64,000 nt of DNA from an uncultured Elusimicrobiales bacterium (GTDB lineage: Bacteria; Elusimicrobiota; Elusimicrobia; Elusimicrobiales; Elusimicrobiaceae): the NCBI GenBank assembly GCA_934662565.1, contig CAKUKI010000005.1:1-64000 (forward strand). Reading direction: 5' to 3'. Positions within the stretch are counted from its first letter, which is position 1. Each line of letters starts with the position of its first letter. Below the pieces are notes generated by a model. The model searched no databases. It was not told the DNA's origin and worked only from the letters and a program-made list of their open reading frames with translations. The translations under genes were made by a program, and so were the position numbers. Shown here piece after piece: positions 42,045 through 51,650 of the stretch.

Positions 42045-43397
42045 ATGCCCATAGAAAGAAACGCCGAAGAAAAAGAAAAAATTAAACATATTTTAGCTAC
42101 CGCCGAAGCCAACAACCTGCAAATTATTAAACTTTGGTTTGTGGATATTTTGGGCAACTTAAAATCGCTCTCCCTTTCCCACCGGGAATTTGAATACGCC
42201 CTGAATGAAGGCATGGGCTTTGACGGCTCGTCCGTGGAAGGGTTCGCCCGCACTTACGAATCCGACCTGGTAGCCTTGCCGGATTTGGATACGTTCCAAG
42301 TATTTACGCCGGAATTAACCGGGGCGCCTATTGCCCGGTTGTTTTGCGACATCAAAAATACCGACGGCAACCAGTTTGAAGGGGACCCGCGCTACATATT
42401 AAAAAAGAATTTGGCCCGCATGAAAAAAGCCGGATTTGACCAATTTATGGTGGGGCCGGAACTGGAATATTTTTATTTTCAAGACAATAAACACACCCAA
42501 CCGTTGGACTGCGGCGGCTATTTTGACACCATCCCTTTAGATACCTCGTACGCGGTGCGCCGGGAAACAATGCAAATGCTGGAAAAATTAAACATCCGCG
42601 TGGAATATTCCCACCACGAAGTAGCCCCCTCCCAACACGAAATTGACCTGCGCTACGACGAAGCCCTCAAAATGGCAGACCAAGTAATTACCTACAAAAC
42701 GGTGGTTAAACAAATGGCCGCCAAACACAATATGTACGCAACCTTTATGCCCAAACCTATTGCCGGCGTAAACGGCAGCGGCATGCACGTTCACCAATCT
42801 TTATTTGCAAACGGCAAAAATATGTTTTTTGATGCCCATGACGAACTTTTCCTCTCCGACACCGCCAAACACTATATTGCCGGGATTCTAAAGCATGTGC
42901 GGGAAATTTGCTCCGTCACAGACCAGTGGGTAAACTCTTATAAACGCCTGGTGCCCGGTTATGAAGCCCCGGCCTATATTGCGTGGGGGCGGCGCAACCG
43001 CAGTACCTTGGTGCGTATTCCGCAGGCAAAGGCCGGCAAGCCCAACGCCACCCGCATGGAGTGCCGCTTCCCGGACCCGGCCTGCAACCCCTATTTGGCT
43101 TTTTCCGTTATGTTGGCGGCCGGATTAGACGGCATAAAAAACAAATTGCCAGTTATGCCCATTACGGAGGACAACATCTTCCACATGAGCCCGCAAGAGC
43201 GCCAAAAACGTGGCATAGAAACCTTGCCCGCTTATTTATACGAAGCCGTCAACCTGACCCGCCATTCCGCCTTGGTGCGCGAAACGCTGGGCGAGCATAC
43301 GTTTGAAAAATTTATTGCCAATAAAGACATTGAATGGGAAAACTACCGCACCCACGTTTCTAATTACGAAATTGAACGCTACCTGTCTGTTTTATAG
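42045..43397 (+). CDS. glnA: Glutamine synthetase, type I
   Basis: 450 residues; it makes glutamine from glutamate, ammonia and ATP. Motifs in order: DGSSVEGFARTYESDL (DGSS), VGPELEYFYF, YSHHEVAPSQHEIDLRY, NGSGMHVHQSL, NRSTLVRIP and RMECRFPDPACNPYLAFSVMLAAGLDGI. The length fits the GSI-alpha type (about 445), which lacks the 25-residue insert and the adenylylation site, so control is more likely by feedback or a repressor. No regulator gene is adjacent. RBS GGAGG. Confidence 0.96.
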   Translation: MPIERNAEEKEKIKHILATAEANNLQIIKLWFVDILGNLKSLSLSHREFEYALNEGMGFDGSSVEGFARTYESDLVALPDLDTFQVFTPELTGAPIARLFCDIKNTDGNQFEGDPRYILKKNLARMKKAGFDQFMVGPELEYFYFQDNKHTQPLDCGGYFDTIPLDTSYAVRRETMQMLEKLNIRVEYSHHEVAPSQHEIDLRYDEALKMADQVITYKTVVKQMAAKHNMYATFMPKPIAGVNGSGMHVHQSLFANGKNMFFDAHDELFLSDTAKHYIAGILKHVREICSVTDQWVNSYKRLVPGYEAPAYIAWGRRNRSTLVRIPQAKAGKPNATRMECRFPDPACNPYLAFSVMLAAGLDGIKNKLPVMPITEDNIFHMSPQERQKRGIETLPAYLYEAVNLTRHSALVRETLGEHTFEKFIANKDIEWENYRTHVSNYEIERYLSVL

Positions 43398-43417
43398 GCA
43401 ATCATTGACGGATTATT

Positions 43418-43497
43418 TTAACGCCGCTTCTTAAAAAAAGCGGTGTTTTTTTACAGCTCCAAACGGCATAAAAAAAGGGACCGTCAGGTCCCTTGTG
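43418..43497. terminator. Convergent terminators of glnA and the pilus operon
   Basis: ACGCCGCTT/AAGCGGTGT followed by TTTTTTT (about 43420-43451) ends glnA (+). AAGGGACC/GGTCCCTT with a T run on the minus strand (43472-43495) ends the long minus-strand operon. Confidence 0.8.
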
Positions 43498-43518
43498 CAA
43501 AGTATAAAGTATCCGGCA

Positions 43519-45204
43519 TTAGAGCGAATATCCGCTCCCGCCCGCATTTGCCCATTTCCAAAATGCATCTTCAAAAGCGTTCATATCGTTATAATAATAC
43601 ACCCGTTTGAGGGCTTTTTCGGGGGAATACGGCTCGTAAATTTGGCGGCCTTTGGCGTCTTTTTTCAAAAATCCGGTGGACGCATCCCGCACGGCTTCCC
43701 CTTGCGAAAGCAAGCGCGTAAACTGTTCAAATTGCATCCGCTTAGACGGATAAGACGAATTAGCCGGATTCAGCAAAAAGCGAACCATAGTATAGGCTTG
43801 GAAATACCAATCCTGCGTTTGCCCGTTGGACTCCATCATATTAAGTGACCCTTCCCGCATAAACTGGTCAAACGGCAAGAAGGTGACCGTCCGCCCCGAT
43901 TTACGGCTGGCGGGGCGCGGTGCATCCCACCCCAAAGACATACGGCTGGATTTATCACGCTGGAGGTTCAAATTCTTAAAATCCTGCGCCCACGGGCCGC
44001 CCTGTGTGCCGTTATAGGCTTGGTCTTCCATTAGTACCGCCAAGCCTTCGTCCAGCCATGCGGGCGTCATAATTTGGTGCGTATGGCGTTTATCAAAAAA
44101 CTTTTGGGTAAAAATATGCACTAGCTCGTGCGTGAACATTTCCTTTAGTTCTTGTGTTTTGTCCGGCTCGTCATATACCACAATTTCCCCGCGGGTAGGG
44201 TACGCCAGTGCGCGGCTCCACGGTTTGGCATTGGGCTCATACTTCAAATAGGCCTGATAATCCTGATACACAAACACGCGCACGCGGTCCGACATCATCC
44301 ACGGAATAAAGCGTTTTAAGGTGTTGTATGCCTGTTCAAACACGTTGGACATATTGGCGGTGCCGCTGCCAAAATCCCGCTTTTGGGTATAAATGGTAAA
44401 GTTTTTGCTCTCGCTCAATTTCCAATCCACCCCCGGCCGATAGGCATTCGGGTTGAAACGGCGCACCTTGGAAGAAGGCACCGTAGCCGTTGTATTTTTA
44501 GCGGCTGGCGGCGGAATGGCCCGACCGGACTTTTCCTGCTGTTGTTTGGCTTGGCGGAGCATACGCGCGGCGGCTTCTAATTCTGCATCCGCGGCTAAAT
44601 CTTCCTCGCTGGGTTCTTCTTGCGGGTCATCTTGCGCGTCCGGTGCGGACGGGGCGGCTTGCCCAGCCGGCAATAGGGCGTTTTCTTTTTCTATTAATTT
44701 TTCCGTTTCTGTGGGTTTGGCAGTGGGTTGCGCGGCTTTCTTTTGAGCTGCCGATTTGCCCGCGGGAGCCGTCTTTCTGTCTTGCGCAGATTTTTTGCCT
44801 TGCGTGCGGCGTGCCTTGGAAGCCGCTACACGGTTGGCAGTTTTAGGACTAAGCTTATGGGTGGGGTTCACTTGGGTCTTTACGACGGCCGACGGAGTAG
44901 TTCCACCCATATCTAAAGGCATTTCTAAAGTAGCGTCCGACGCCGACGCTTTGGCAGGGGTTTGTGGCGCCACAGGAGCAGAACGCTGTGCGCGAACCGC
45001 CGTTGTGCCAACCGCTTTGGGGGCTTGCTTGGTTTGCCCGAGTGATTTTTTGAGCAAGTCTATGTTAGAATTGGGGGCCGTTAATTGCGCATTGGACACC
45101 TGAATAGACGAAGACACCGCTTCCGCAGGCGCGGAAACGGTGTTTTGGGCATAAGCAAAGCCGGATAAAGCAAGTGCTACACTTAAAAAAATGCTCCTTT
45201 TCAT
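43519..45204 (-). CDS. Secreted HELVH zinc metallopeptidase-like protein
   Basis: 561 residues from the ATG at 45204 (a GTG two codons upstream is the alternative). It has a signal peptide (to about 20, AYA-Q), a low-complexity Ala/Lys/Ser/Pro region to about 230, and then a gluzincin-type domain. TKGFTHELVHIFTQ-like sequence (actually MFTHELVHIFTQKFF) has HELVH at about 359-363, and WLDEGLAVLME supplies the third ligand Glu. This matches the peptidase MA-like (DUF1570/M61-like) superfamily. It is the last gene of the pilus locus, 15 bases after the PilX-like gene, so it may process or be exported with pilus proteins. Confidence 0.8.
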   Translation of the reverse strand: MKRSIFLSVALALSGFAYAQNTVSAPAEAVSSSIQVSNAQLTAPNSNIDLLKKSLGQTKQAPKAVGTTAVRAQRSAPVAPQTPAKASASDATLEMPLDMGGTTPSAVVKTQVNPTHKLSPKTANRVAASKARRTQGKKSAQDRKTAPAGKSAAQKKAAQPTAKPTETEKLIEKENALLPAGQAAPSAPDAQDDPQEEPSEEDLAADAELEAAARMLRQAKQQQEKSGRAIPPPAAKNTTATVPSSKVRRFNPNAYRPGVDWKLSESKNFTIYTQKRDFGSGTANMSNVFEQAYNTLKRFIPWMMSDRVRVFVYQDYQAYLKYEPNAKPWSRALAYPTRGEIVVYDEPDKTQELKEMFTHELVHIFTQKFFDKRHTHQIMTPAWLDEGLAVLMEDQAYNGTQGGPWAQDFKNLNLQRDKSSRMSLGWDAPRPASRKSGRTVTFLPFDQFMREGSLNMMESNGQTQDWYFQAYTMVRFLLNPANSSYPSKRMQFEQFTRLLSQGEAVRDASTGFLKKDAKGRQIYEPYSPEKALKRVYYYNDMNAFEDAFWKWANAGGSGYSL

Positions 45205-45219
45205 ATTCACTATCCCAAA

Positions 45220-45723
45220 TTATAAAGCGGCACTGTCACTGTCCACCACTTCAAAAACCATTTGCAACATATTGTTGTCCGGACCGGCTGTTCTTCCGGT
45301 CATTTCCCCCACAGGATAGCCGTCCACTTCTCCGGCTTCGCCGCGGGTATCATATAACCATGCCCGTACCATAAGGTTTTGTCCGTCCATGGAAGCACTG
45401 CAATCATAAAAACGGTGTTTGCCCGCGTCGCCGCTGCTGCACTCACCGGAGGTATTATAAGAGTCACAATACATATAAGCCCCGCGGAGATCCCCAAAAA
45501 AATCACTCCGAAATGCCGTTTCTGACTTGGCCGCCCACAGAGAATTTACCTCCGCCATGCAAGAATCCGCCATTACTTGTGTGGCTACATTCCGGCGGGT
45601 TTGGCGCGCCGTCATTGTGCGGGAAAGCGTGGCCCGCAACAACATAGTGGACATCCCCGCCAATACCACCGTCACGAGCAAAACCTGCATCAAAGCGGCA
45701 CCTTTGTTATTTTTTAATATCAT
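45220..45723 (-). CDS. PilX-like minor prepilin
   Basis: 167 residues. The N-terminus MILKNNKGAALMQVLLVTVVLAGMSTMLLR has the PilX pattern: KG, then Ala-Ala-Leu and a hydrophobic helix without the usual Glu5. The rest carries five Cys in the middle (CMAEV, CDSYNTSGECSSGD, DCS). Position after PilV- and PilW-like genes matches the order pilV-pilW-pilX of minor pilins in proteobacteria, where they prime pilus assembly. Gap 11 bases; RBS GGAG. Confidence 0.75.
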   Translation of the reverse strand: MILKNNKGAALMQVLLVTVVLAGMSTMLLRATLSRTMTARQTRRNVATQVMADSCMAEVNSLWAAKSETAFRSDFFGDLRGAYMYCDSYNTSGECSSGDAGKHRFYDCSASMDGQNLMVRAWLYDTRGEAGEVDGYPVGEMTGRTAGPDNNMLQMVFEVVDSDSAAL

Positions 45724-45734
45724 ACAAATCTCCT

Positions 45735-46316
45735 TTACAGCCCGTTAGGCAGTAAAAATGTTTCCTCTACAATATCGTTAACCGGCGGGGTAGAATTCAA
45801 TTCCACCACTAAAGTTATAGAAATAGCACTAGCTACATTCAAGTTGCCTTTCCGTACAAACCGCGGGGAAGAATACCCCTCGTGGGACCGCATATATTTT
45901 ACATTGTTCAAAACAACCGTTCCGTTGCGTTTGATAACGCCCCCGCGCGTAGCACCACTAGGAACCACATTGGTCGTTATGTTCCCCTTTTCAAAGGTAT
46001 ATGTGACGCACCCCATATTAGAACCGGGGTTTGTAAGGCTTGAGCCCAGCACGCTTTTGTTATCGCACACCTTAAATAAAGTGCCCGATTCAGGCCCAGC
46101 CGAAGAGGCCATATCAATACTGGTGGCCGCATTAATATCATTACGCAAGGTACGCAAAAAGAGGGATAAATTATTACGCAGCATTATTTTACTGCGCCCA
46201 ATGCCTGCCTCACGCGAAGCCGCCGTAGTTAAAGAAGCAAGCGCCACCCCAATCAACCCGACAATTACCACTGCCAAGAGGACCTCGGTAAGTGTAAAAC
46301 CTTTTTTGTTTATCAT
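45735..46316 (-). CDS. PilW/PulJ-like minor prepilin
   Basis: 193 residues. MINKKG precedes FTLTEVLLAVVIVGLIGVALASLTTAA; Glu5 is present and the helix is longer and less Pro-broken than in PilA, like PilW/GspJ. Two Cys (KVCDN and MGCVTY). RBS GGGGGAA. Eight bases behind the PilV-like gene. Confidence 0.82.
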   Translation of the reverse strand: MINKKGFTLTEVLLAVVIVGLIGVALASLTTAASREAGIGRSKIMLRNNLSLFLRTLRNDINAATSIDMASSAGPESGTLFKVCDNKSVLGSSLTNPGSNMGCVTYTFEKGNITTNVVPSGATRGGVIKRNGTVVLNNVKYMRSHEGYSSPRFVRKGNLNVASAISITLVVELNSTPPVNDIVEETFLLPNGL

Positions 46317-46324
46317 AGTTCCCC

Positions 46325-46915
46325 CTATTTGGTTAACGTATATCCGTTGCAGCGGATTTCAAAAGTGACTTTTTTACCGGCGGAAATCGTCGGCATAGTT
46401 CCCATTGGAACAAATGCACCGCCGTTATTCCAGTTTTGGCTCAAAGGGCGCTCCAAGGCATTAGTGGGCAATACACTAGCCATGTTTTCGCTCCGTACAC
46501 GGTACACAAAACAACTTTTAGAACCGGTACTATCGTTGCAGTCATTGGTTGCGTCAGAATCACAAATAAGCGGTAGCAAACACTTAATGTTGTGGGTGCC
46601 GGAAGCTAAAGGCGTATTATCTTCTACCCACGGGTTGCACAACCCCTTGCGGTATTCCGACGGTACCATAGAAAGCCCCGCACTGTCTTTTTTGGTTAGG
46701 CTAAAATCGCTGGAAAATACATACGCTTGCAGTTGCGAATGCGCTTTTTCCACCGCCAAGACCATTTCTTCACGGATATCCGGACCGGAAGATTTGCGAG
46801 AGGCCGACAGCAACACCGCAAAAGAGCCCGTTGCCACCACGGCTAAAAGCACCATAGCAATCAGGCCTTCCAGCAAGGTGACACCTTTTTTACTTTTCCA
46901 AATTTTTTTTATCAT
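46325..46915 (-). CDS. PilV/GspI-like minor prepilin
   Basis: 196 residues. MIKKIWKSKKG precedes VTLLEGLIAMVLLAVVATGSFAVLLSA, a prepilin site with Val at +1 and Glu5, and the GLIA pattern of PilV/GspI. It has six or more Cys, as in CLLPLICDSDATNDC. AAAGGA precedes the ATG. Ten bases behind the previous pilin-like gene. Part of the minor pilin set. Confidence 0.82.
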   Translation of the reverse strand: MIKKIWKSKKGVTLLEGLIAMVLLAVVATGSFAVLLSASRKSSGPDIREEMVLAVEKAHSQLQAYVFSSDFSLTKKDSAGLSMVPSEYRKGLCNPWVEDNTPLASGTHNIKCLLPLICDSDATNDCNDSTGSKSCFVYRVRSENMASVLPTNALERPLSQNWNNGGAFVPMGTMPTISAGKKVTFEIRCNGYTLTK

Positions 46916-46925
46916 ACAGTATCCT

Positions 46926-47489
46926 TTAATCGTTGGAATTATCCGTCACCCGCAACGCATTATCCAAGTAAATGTAATACTTCACAGTTCCATAGGTCTT
47001 TACATATTTTTTACCGGCCGATTTTTCATCCACCGCCGTTGCCACCGCATACGGGCGGCCGTGACAGTTGATATTATTATCTAAACACGAATAAAACACA
47101 TACGGCAATTCGGAATATTCAGACCCGCTCAAATATCCGCAGGCAAACAACTGCATAATGTCAGAGGTTTTGCCGCGCCCCGGCACACCGCTGGCGCTAA
47201 AATTGCTGCAAGCGGGAACCGTGCCTAATTTATTCCCTTGAAAATTGCCTACAATTTTTACACCTTTTGTGTTTTGATAGTAAGTACGCACAGCCTCCGC
47301 CAAGCGTTTTACCCCCTCTTTGGCCAAGTTATTGCGCTGGTCAAAACGGACGGAAGTGTACGCCGGAATGGCAAAACTTAAAATAACGGCAATAATCAGT
47401 AATACGGCTAAAATTTCCATCAGCGTAAAACCCTTCTTTTGGTTTTGCGCATAGGCACGGTTCAGAAAAAAGAATCTGTTTTTTTTCAT
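46926..47489 (-). CDS. Prepilin-like protein of the pilus operon
   Basis: 187 residues from the ATG at 47489 (GGGAGG upstream). Its leader is long: MKKNRFFFLNRAYAQNQKKG before FTLMEILAVLLIIAVILSFAIPAY. The C-terminal part includes CSNF, FACGYLSG and FYSCLDNNINC, likely disulfide-bonded. The ATG overlaps the stop of the upstream pilin gene. A FimU/GspH-like role is possible. Confidence 0.85.
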   Translation of the reverse strand: MKKNRFFFLNRAYAQNQKKGFTLMEILAVLLIIAVILSFAIPAYTSVRFDQRNNLAKEGVKRLAEAVRTYYQNTKGVKIVGNFQGNKLGTVPACSNFSASGVPGRGKTSDIMQLFACGYLSGSEYSELPYVFYSCLDNNINCHGRPYAVATAVDEKSAGKKYVKTYGTVKYYIYLDNALRVTDNSND

Positions 47490-48019
47490 AAAGTGCCTCC
47501 CGTTGACTTTTTCCAAGAAGCGCGTTCAACGCTCCAATTGCTCGTAGCCGCATTATAACAGGCAAAATAGTTGGCATATTTTTCACCCAATTTGTCGTTA
47601 TTGGCTTTCATACAAGCGCTGGACGAGCCGTAAAGAGTAAAATCAAAATATCCGTTAAAGCCCATGGCATCTACATATCCGTTAGCCACCAAACAACTGG
47701 AGGACCACTTGCCATAAGGATTGGAAGCAAACCCACGGGAACAAACCGAGGTTTCGCCGGAAGTAGAAGAGCCGGTTGTACCTTGGACCACATCCGAAAT
47801 AGGCTTAGCATCAAAGGTAATGTTCGGATAATCAATATGCGCCCGATAATTCCCCATAGCTAAAACTTGCACGACCCCGCGCGCCTGTGAAAATCGGGTC
47901 TGTGCCACGCTATTGCGGTAGCTTACCGTAGCGAACAAAGCCAAAATACCTACAATGGTGGCCGCTATCAGTAATTCCAGCAAGGTAAAACCTGCTTGGT
48001 TGCGATATGTAAGTTTCAT
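47486..48019 (-). CDS. Prepilin-like protein of the pilus operon
   Basis: 177 residues from the ATG at 48019; MKLTYRNQAG precedes FTLLELLIAATIVGILALFATVSYRNS, close to the PulG/FimT pattern (Ser-Tyr-Arg in place of Pro-x-Tyr at the helix end). Later sequence: CSRGFASNPYGKWSSSCLVANGYVD and YFACYNAATSNW. It lies 61 bases after the previous pilin. Confidence 0.85.
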   Translation of the reverse strand: MKLTYRNQAGFTLLELLIAATIVGILALFATVSYRNSVAQTRFSQARGVVQVLAMGNYRAHIDYPNITFDAKPISDVVQGTTGSSTSGETSVCSRGFASNPYGKWSSSCLVANGYVDAMGFNGYFDFTLYGSSSACMKANNDKLGEKYANYFACYNAATSNWSVERASWKKSTGGTL

Positions 48020-48080
48020 ATAAAAATCCCCCATAAAACTAGGCTTTATTAAGTATTGCGGAAATTTGCGAATTTGTCAA

Positions 48081-48560
48081 TTACCGCGTGACCACTTTGT
48101 CCTCAGCCCCACCGTTATAGGTAAGCGTTTCCACGCCCATATTATCAAAACAAACCTTTTTCGGTACCGGCAAATTGACCGCACTGGTCCGCTCCATACA
48201 CACGCTGCAATCTTCTTCTATGCTGTATTCGTAGGAATTCATAGCAGTTAAGGTGGCTTGCGTGTAATTATTCAGCGTCATGCATTTGTGCGGATACTTA
48301 TAGCAACCTTGTTTGTTTAAGCTGCCGTCCTGATTTTTATAAGTATCCTCAATGTTATTGATATTTTTAGGGCAAGAATATCCCCCATACATTTGCTGCA
48401 CATTACGCAAAGCGGAGGAAAGTTCAATCAATTTCCCCTCTGCAGCCATAAATTTATTGCGGTCCATACTTTTTTTATAAGCAGGTACAGCAAATGCCGC
48501 CACCGTGACGGCAATTACCACCACAATCATTACTTCAATTAGTGTAAAACCTTTCTTCAT
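48081..48560 (-). CDS. PilA/GspG-like prepilin of the pilus operon
   Basis: 159 residues from the ATG at 48560 (AGGAGG seven bases upstream); the longer frame reads through the pilC end. MKKG precedes FTLIEVMIVVVIAVTVAAFAVPAY. Several Cys pairs (SCPKN, GCYKYPHKCM, EDCSVCM) suggest disulfides. It is first of the six prepilin genes after pilC and so is a candidate major pilin or pseudopilin. Confidence 0.88.
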   Translation of the reverse strand: MKKGFTLIEVMIVVVIAVTVAAFAVPAYKKSMDRNKFMAAEGKLIELSSALRNVQQMYGGYSCPKNINNIEDTYKNQDGSLNKQGCYKYPHKCMTLNNYTQATLTAMNSYEYSIEEDCSVCMERTSAVNLPVPKKVCFDNMGVETLTYNGGAEDKVVTR

Positions 48561-48570
48561 AACAGCCCTC

Positions 48571-49791
48571 CTAGTTGCCGCCGATTTGGGACAATTTGAA
48601 AATAGGCAAGAAGATAGATGCCACAATAATACCAATTAGCGCACCCACACCGCAGATTAAGATAGGGTCAATCACCGCGGAGAAACGCGCAATAAACTGG
48701 TCTACTTGGTCCGCATAGAATTTAGAAAGCGTACCGATAATAGACGGCAATTTACCGGATTCTTCACCCATGAGCATCATTTCCGTCATCAGTCCGGGGA
48801 AGATGCCCGTAGCACGGAAGGATTCGGAAATAGATTGCCCTGCCGCCACTTCCGCACGCACCTGTTTTAAGGCTCCTTGAATGATGACGTTGGTATCAAA
48901 AGATTCTTCCAATACCGCAATCGCGTTCAGAATAGTCACGCCGGACTGCAACAGCGTAGACAAGGTGGATAGCATGCGGTCATAATAAATGTTTTTTAAG
49001 AAATTACCAAACAGCGGCATAGACAATAAAAATGCGTGCCAATGTTTTTTACCTTCCGGCGTTTTAATATAAAACTTGAAGGCCACAAAAGAAGCAATCA
49101 CAATAAAAATAAGCAAAATACCGTGGTTGATTAAAAAGCTGGACACCGCCAAAACCATAACCGTAATGGCAGGCAGTTCAATGTTAAAGTCCTTAAAAAT
49201 TTGGGCGAAAGTAGGAACAATCCCCAAAATAAAGTAAACCAGCACACCGACGGACGCCGTACCCAAGATGAACGGATAAGTGACTGCCGTAATAATTTTG
49301 CTTTTCATCCCTTCCTGCGTTTTGGTGTATTTAGCCACCTGCATTAAGGTATCGGCCAACTGGCCGCCCACTTCACCCGCTTGCACCAAAGACAGCCAAA
49401 TGGTAGAAAACGTGCGTTTGTGGCGGGAAAGCGCCGTATGTAAAGAGCTACCGCCGGAAATATCCTTGGCCACTTGCGTAAGCACAGTACCCAGCATTGG
49501 GTTAGAAGCATATTCCCCAAGCAGAGAAATGGCGCGCACCAACGGCACACCACCGGCAATAAGGGTGGAAAGCTGCTCGGCAAAGAAGGCCAAGACGTGA
49601 CCGGGCACTTTACCCGTTTTTTTAGGCCCAGCGGGGCCGCCAAACAAGTTGCTGCCCCCTTCTTTTACGTCCACCACAATATACCCTTTGTTCTGCAGGG
49701 CGAAAACAACCTTTTCACGGCTATCTGCTTCAATACTGCCGCGCAGTTTTTTGCCGTTGATATCCTGTACTTCGTAAGTGAATTTTGCCAT
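48571..49791 (-). CDS. pilC: Inner-membrane platform protein PilC/GspF
   Basis: 406 residues with the two GspF repeats: FAEQLSTLIAGGVPLVRAISLL (first) and YDRMLSTLSTLLQSGVTILNAIAVLEESF (second), each followed by membrane helices, the last ending FLPIFKLSQIGGN. The N-terminus YEVQDINGKKLRGSIEADS is the usual cytoplasmic domain. It links the assembly ATPase to the pseudopilus or pilus rod. It lies 33 bases after pilB and 10 before a prepilin gene. Confidence 0.94.
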   Translation of the reverse strand: MAKFTYEVQDINGKKLRGSIEADSREKVVFALQNKGYIVVDVKEGGSNLFGGPAGPKKTGKVPGHVLAFFAEQLSTLIAGGVPLVRAISLLGEYASNPMLGTVLTQVAKDISGGSSLHTALSRHKRTFSTIWLSLVQAGEVGGQLADTLMQVAKYTKTQEGMKSKIITAVTYPFILGTASVGVLVYFILGIVPTFAQIFKDFNIELPAITVMVLAVSSFLINHGILLIFIVIASFVAFKFYIKTPEGKKHWHAFLLSMPLFGNFLKNIYYDRMLSTLSTLLQSGVTILNAIAVLEESFDTNVIIQGALKQVRAEVAAGQSISESFRATGIFPGLMTEMMLMGEESGKLPSIIGTLSKFYADQVDQFIARFSAVIDPILICGVGALIGIIVASIFLPIFKLSQIGGN

Positions 49792-49824
49792 AATAAAAAA
49801 CCCTCGTTAATTTTATTATATTGG

Positions 49825-51561
49825 TTATTCGTCCGACGTTGTTGCTGCTAAAATCTCGTCCACCGTGGTTAAACCGCGCACCACTTTATGCCAACCGCTG
49901 GCACGCAAGTTGAGCATACCGGAGCTATCCGCCGATTTTTTAAGTGCTACCAAGTCCTGCGTTTTGTAAATAATGGTGCGCATTTCCTGCGTCATACGGT
50001 ATACTTCGTAAATAGCGCGGCGGCCCATATAACCGGTGCCAAAGCATTTGGGGCAACCAACCGCCTTAAAGAACGTCCAGCTGTTTTGGTCTTTCGGATT
50101 TAAGTGCCCTTCTTTAATAATTTGCGCCAGCACGTTTCCGTCGGGCATGTGCGGTACTTTGCAGTACGGGCACAACACGCGGATTAAGCGCTGCGCCGCC
50201 ACCAGCGCTAAAGAGCTGGCGAGCAAAAACGGTTCCATCCCCATATCAATCAAACGGGGAATAGCACCCAACGCTTCGTTGGTGTGCAGGGTGGAAAGCA
50301 CTAAGTGACCGGTTAAAGCGGCTTTTAAGCACGCTTCTGCCGTTTCCGTATCGCGGACTTCCCCCACCAGAATAACGTCTGGGTCCTGACGTAAGAACGA
50401 ACGCAAACCGGCCGCAAAGGTAAGCCCGATGGAGGCTTTCACCTGCACCTGACTGATACCGGCCAGTTTGTATTCCACAGGGTCTTCCAACGTCATAAAG
50501 TTTAATTCCGGCGTGCGAATGGTAGTCAACACCGCGTTTAACGTGGTAGATTTACCGGAACCGGTAGGCCCCGTCAAAAAGATTAGACCGTGCGGCAAGT
50601 TGGCCGCTTCCATAAACAAGCGTTTCTGTTCCGGTTCAAACCCCAGTTTATCCACGTTCATTTCACCGGTACCTTTATCCAAAATACGAAGCACCAGCTT
50701 TTCACCAAATACCGCCGGACAGACAGACACACGGACTTCAATTTTACGGTTTTGGAATTGGATACCAAAGCTGCCGTCCTGCGGCAAGCGCTTTTCGGCA
50801 ATATCCAATTTAGACAAAATTTTAATACGGGAAATAATAGCCGCAATAGCTTCTTTAGATGGCGGCGTGCGTTCATACAAAGAACCGTCAATACGGAAAC
50901 GCAAACTGACGCGCTCGTCAAACATTTCCAAGTGAATATCAGAAGTACGCTCCGTAATGGCTTGGCGCAAAATAGCGTTTACAATTTTAACATATTGGGA
51001 AGTGTTGGGGCGGACGCGGTCCAAATCCAAATAGCCGGAGTTCAAATCGTCGTCATCATCTTCTTCCACATTAGCGTCCGCCGGTTTATTGGAAGCATCA
51101 TTAATCACTTCTTCCAGCAAGTCTTTGTTGGAATAAAAAGCGTCTATAACACTTAAAAGTTGGCTTTTGCTGGCAATAAACGGCTGGACCTGCTTGCCGG
51201 ACATCATTTTGATATTTTCAATCAAAAATACGTTCGTCGGGTCATAGAGCGCAATAGCCAGTTCGTTATCTTCCACGAAGAGCGGAAGAACCATATTTTC
51301 ACGCGCAAATTTTTCCGGGATAATATCCTGCAATTTTTGCTCTTTTTCCGGACTTAAAATGCCGTTTTCTTTGGAAGCGTAGGGAATTGCAAAATGTTTA
51401 GAAAGCCCAACTGTCACCTGATTTTCGCTTGCGAAACCAAACTTAACAATGGCATCAGCCAACGGAACGTTGCTCTGGCGGGAATAAAGCTCCGCGCTTT
51501 TGAGCTGTTTATCGTTAATAATGCCTCTTTCTATTAAAATTTCGCCTAACTGTTTTGCCAT
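49825..51561 (-). CDS. pilB: Assembly ATPase PilB/GspE
   Basis: 578 residues. The N-terminal MshEN-type domain (LGEILIERGIINDKQL) is followed by the ATPase: Walker A GPTGSGKSTT (about 330), Asp box (LEDPVEYKLAGISQVQV), Walker B DPDVILVGEVRDTETA and His box HLVLSTLHTNEA. The C4 zinc site CPYCK...CPKCFGTG is present, diagnostic for PilB/GspE (extension) rather than PilT. It drives subunit extrusion. No second ATPase is in the locus. Confidence 0.95.
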   Translation of the reverse strand: MAKQLGEILIERGIINDKQLKSAELYSRQSNVPLADAIVKFGFASENQVTVGLSKHFAIPYASKENGILSPEKEQKLQDIIPEKFARENMVLPLFVEDNELAIALYDPTNVFLIENIKMMSGKQVQPFIASKSQLLSVIDAFYSNKDLLEEVINDASNKPADANVEEDDDDDLNSGYLDLDRVRPNTSQYVKIVNAILRQAITERTSDIHLEMFDERVSLRFRIDGSLYERTPPSKEAIAAIISRIKILSKLDIAEKRLPQDGSFGIQFQNRKIEVRVSVCPAVFGEKLVLRILDKGTGEMNVDKLGFEPEQKRLFMEAANLPHGLIFLTGPTGSGKSTTLNAVLTTIRTPELNFMTLEDPVEYKLAGISQVQVKASIGLTFAAGLRSFLRQDPDVILVGEVRDTETAEACLKAALTGHLVLSTLHTNEALGAIPRLIDMGMEPFLLASSLALVAAQRLIRVLCPYCKVPHMPDGNVLAQIIKEGHLNPKDQNSWTFFKAVGCPKCFGTGYMGRRAIYEVYRMTQEMRTIIYKTQDLVALKKSADSSGMLNLRASGWHKVVRGLTTVDEILAATTSDE

Positions 51562-51650
51562 TTCCTAATCCCCCGCGGGGTTTTCCCGCTGTGTATTATT
51601 ATTAAACCCCCGCCCCCGCCTTAAGGCGGGGACGGGATAAAAACTCTTTT

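Noticed and set aside
50590..51156. 188-codon plus-strand open frame opposite pilB
   Set aside because: Lies fully inside the conserved PilB coding region; no RBS or known motif.
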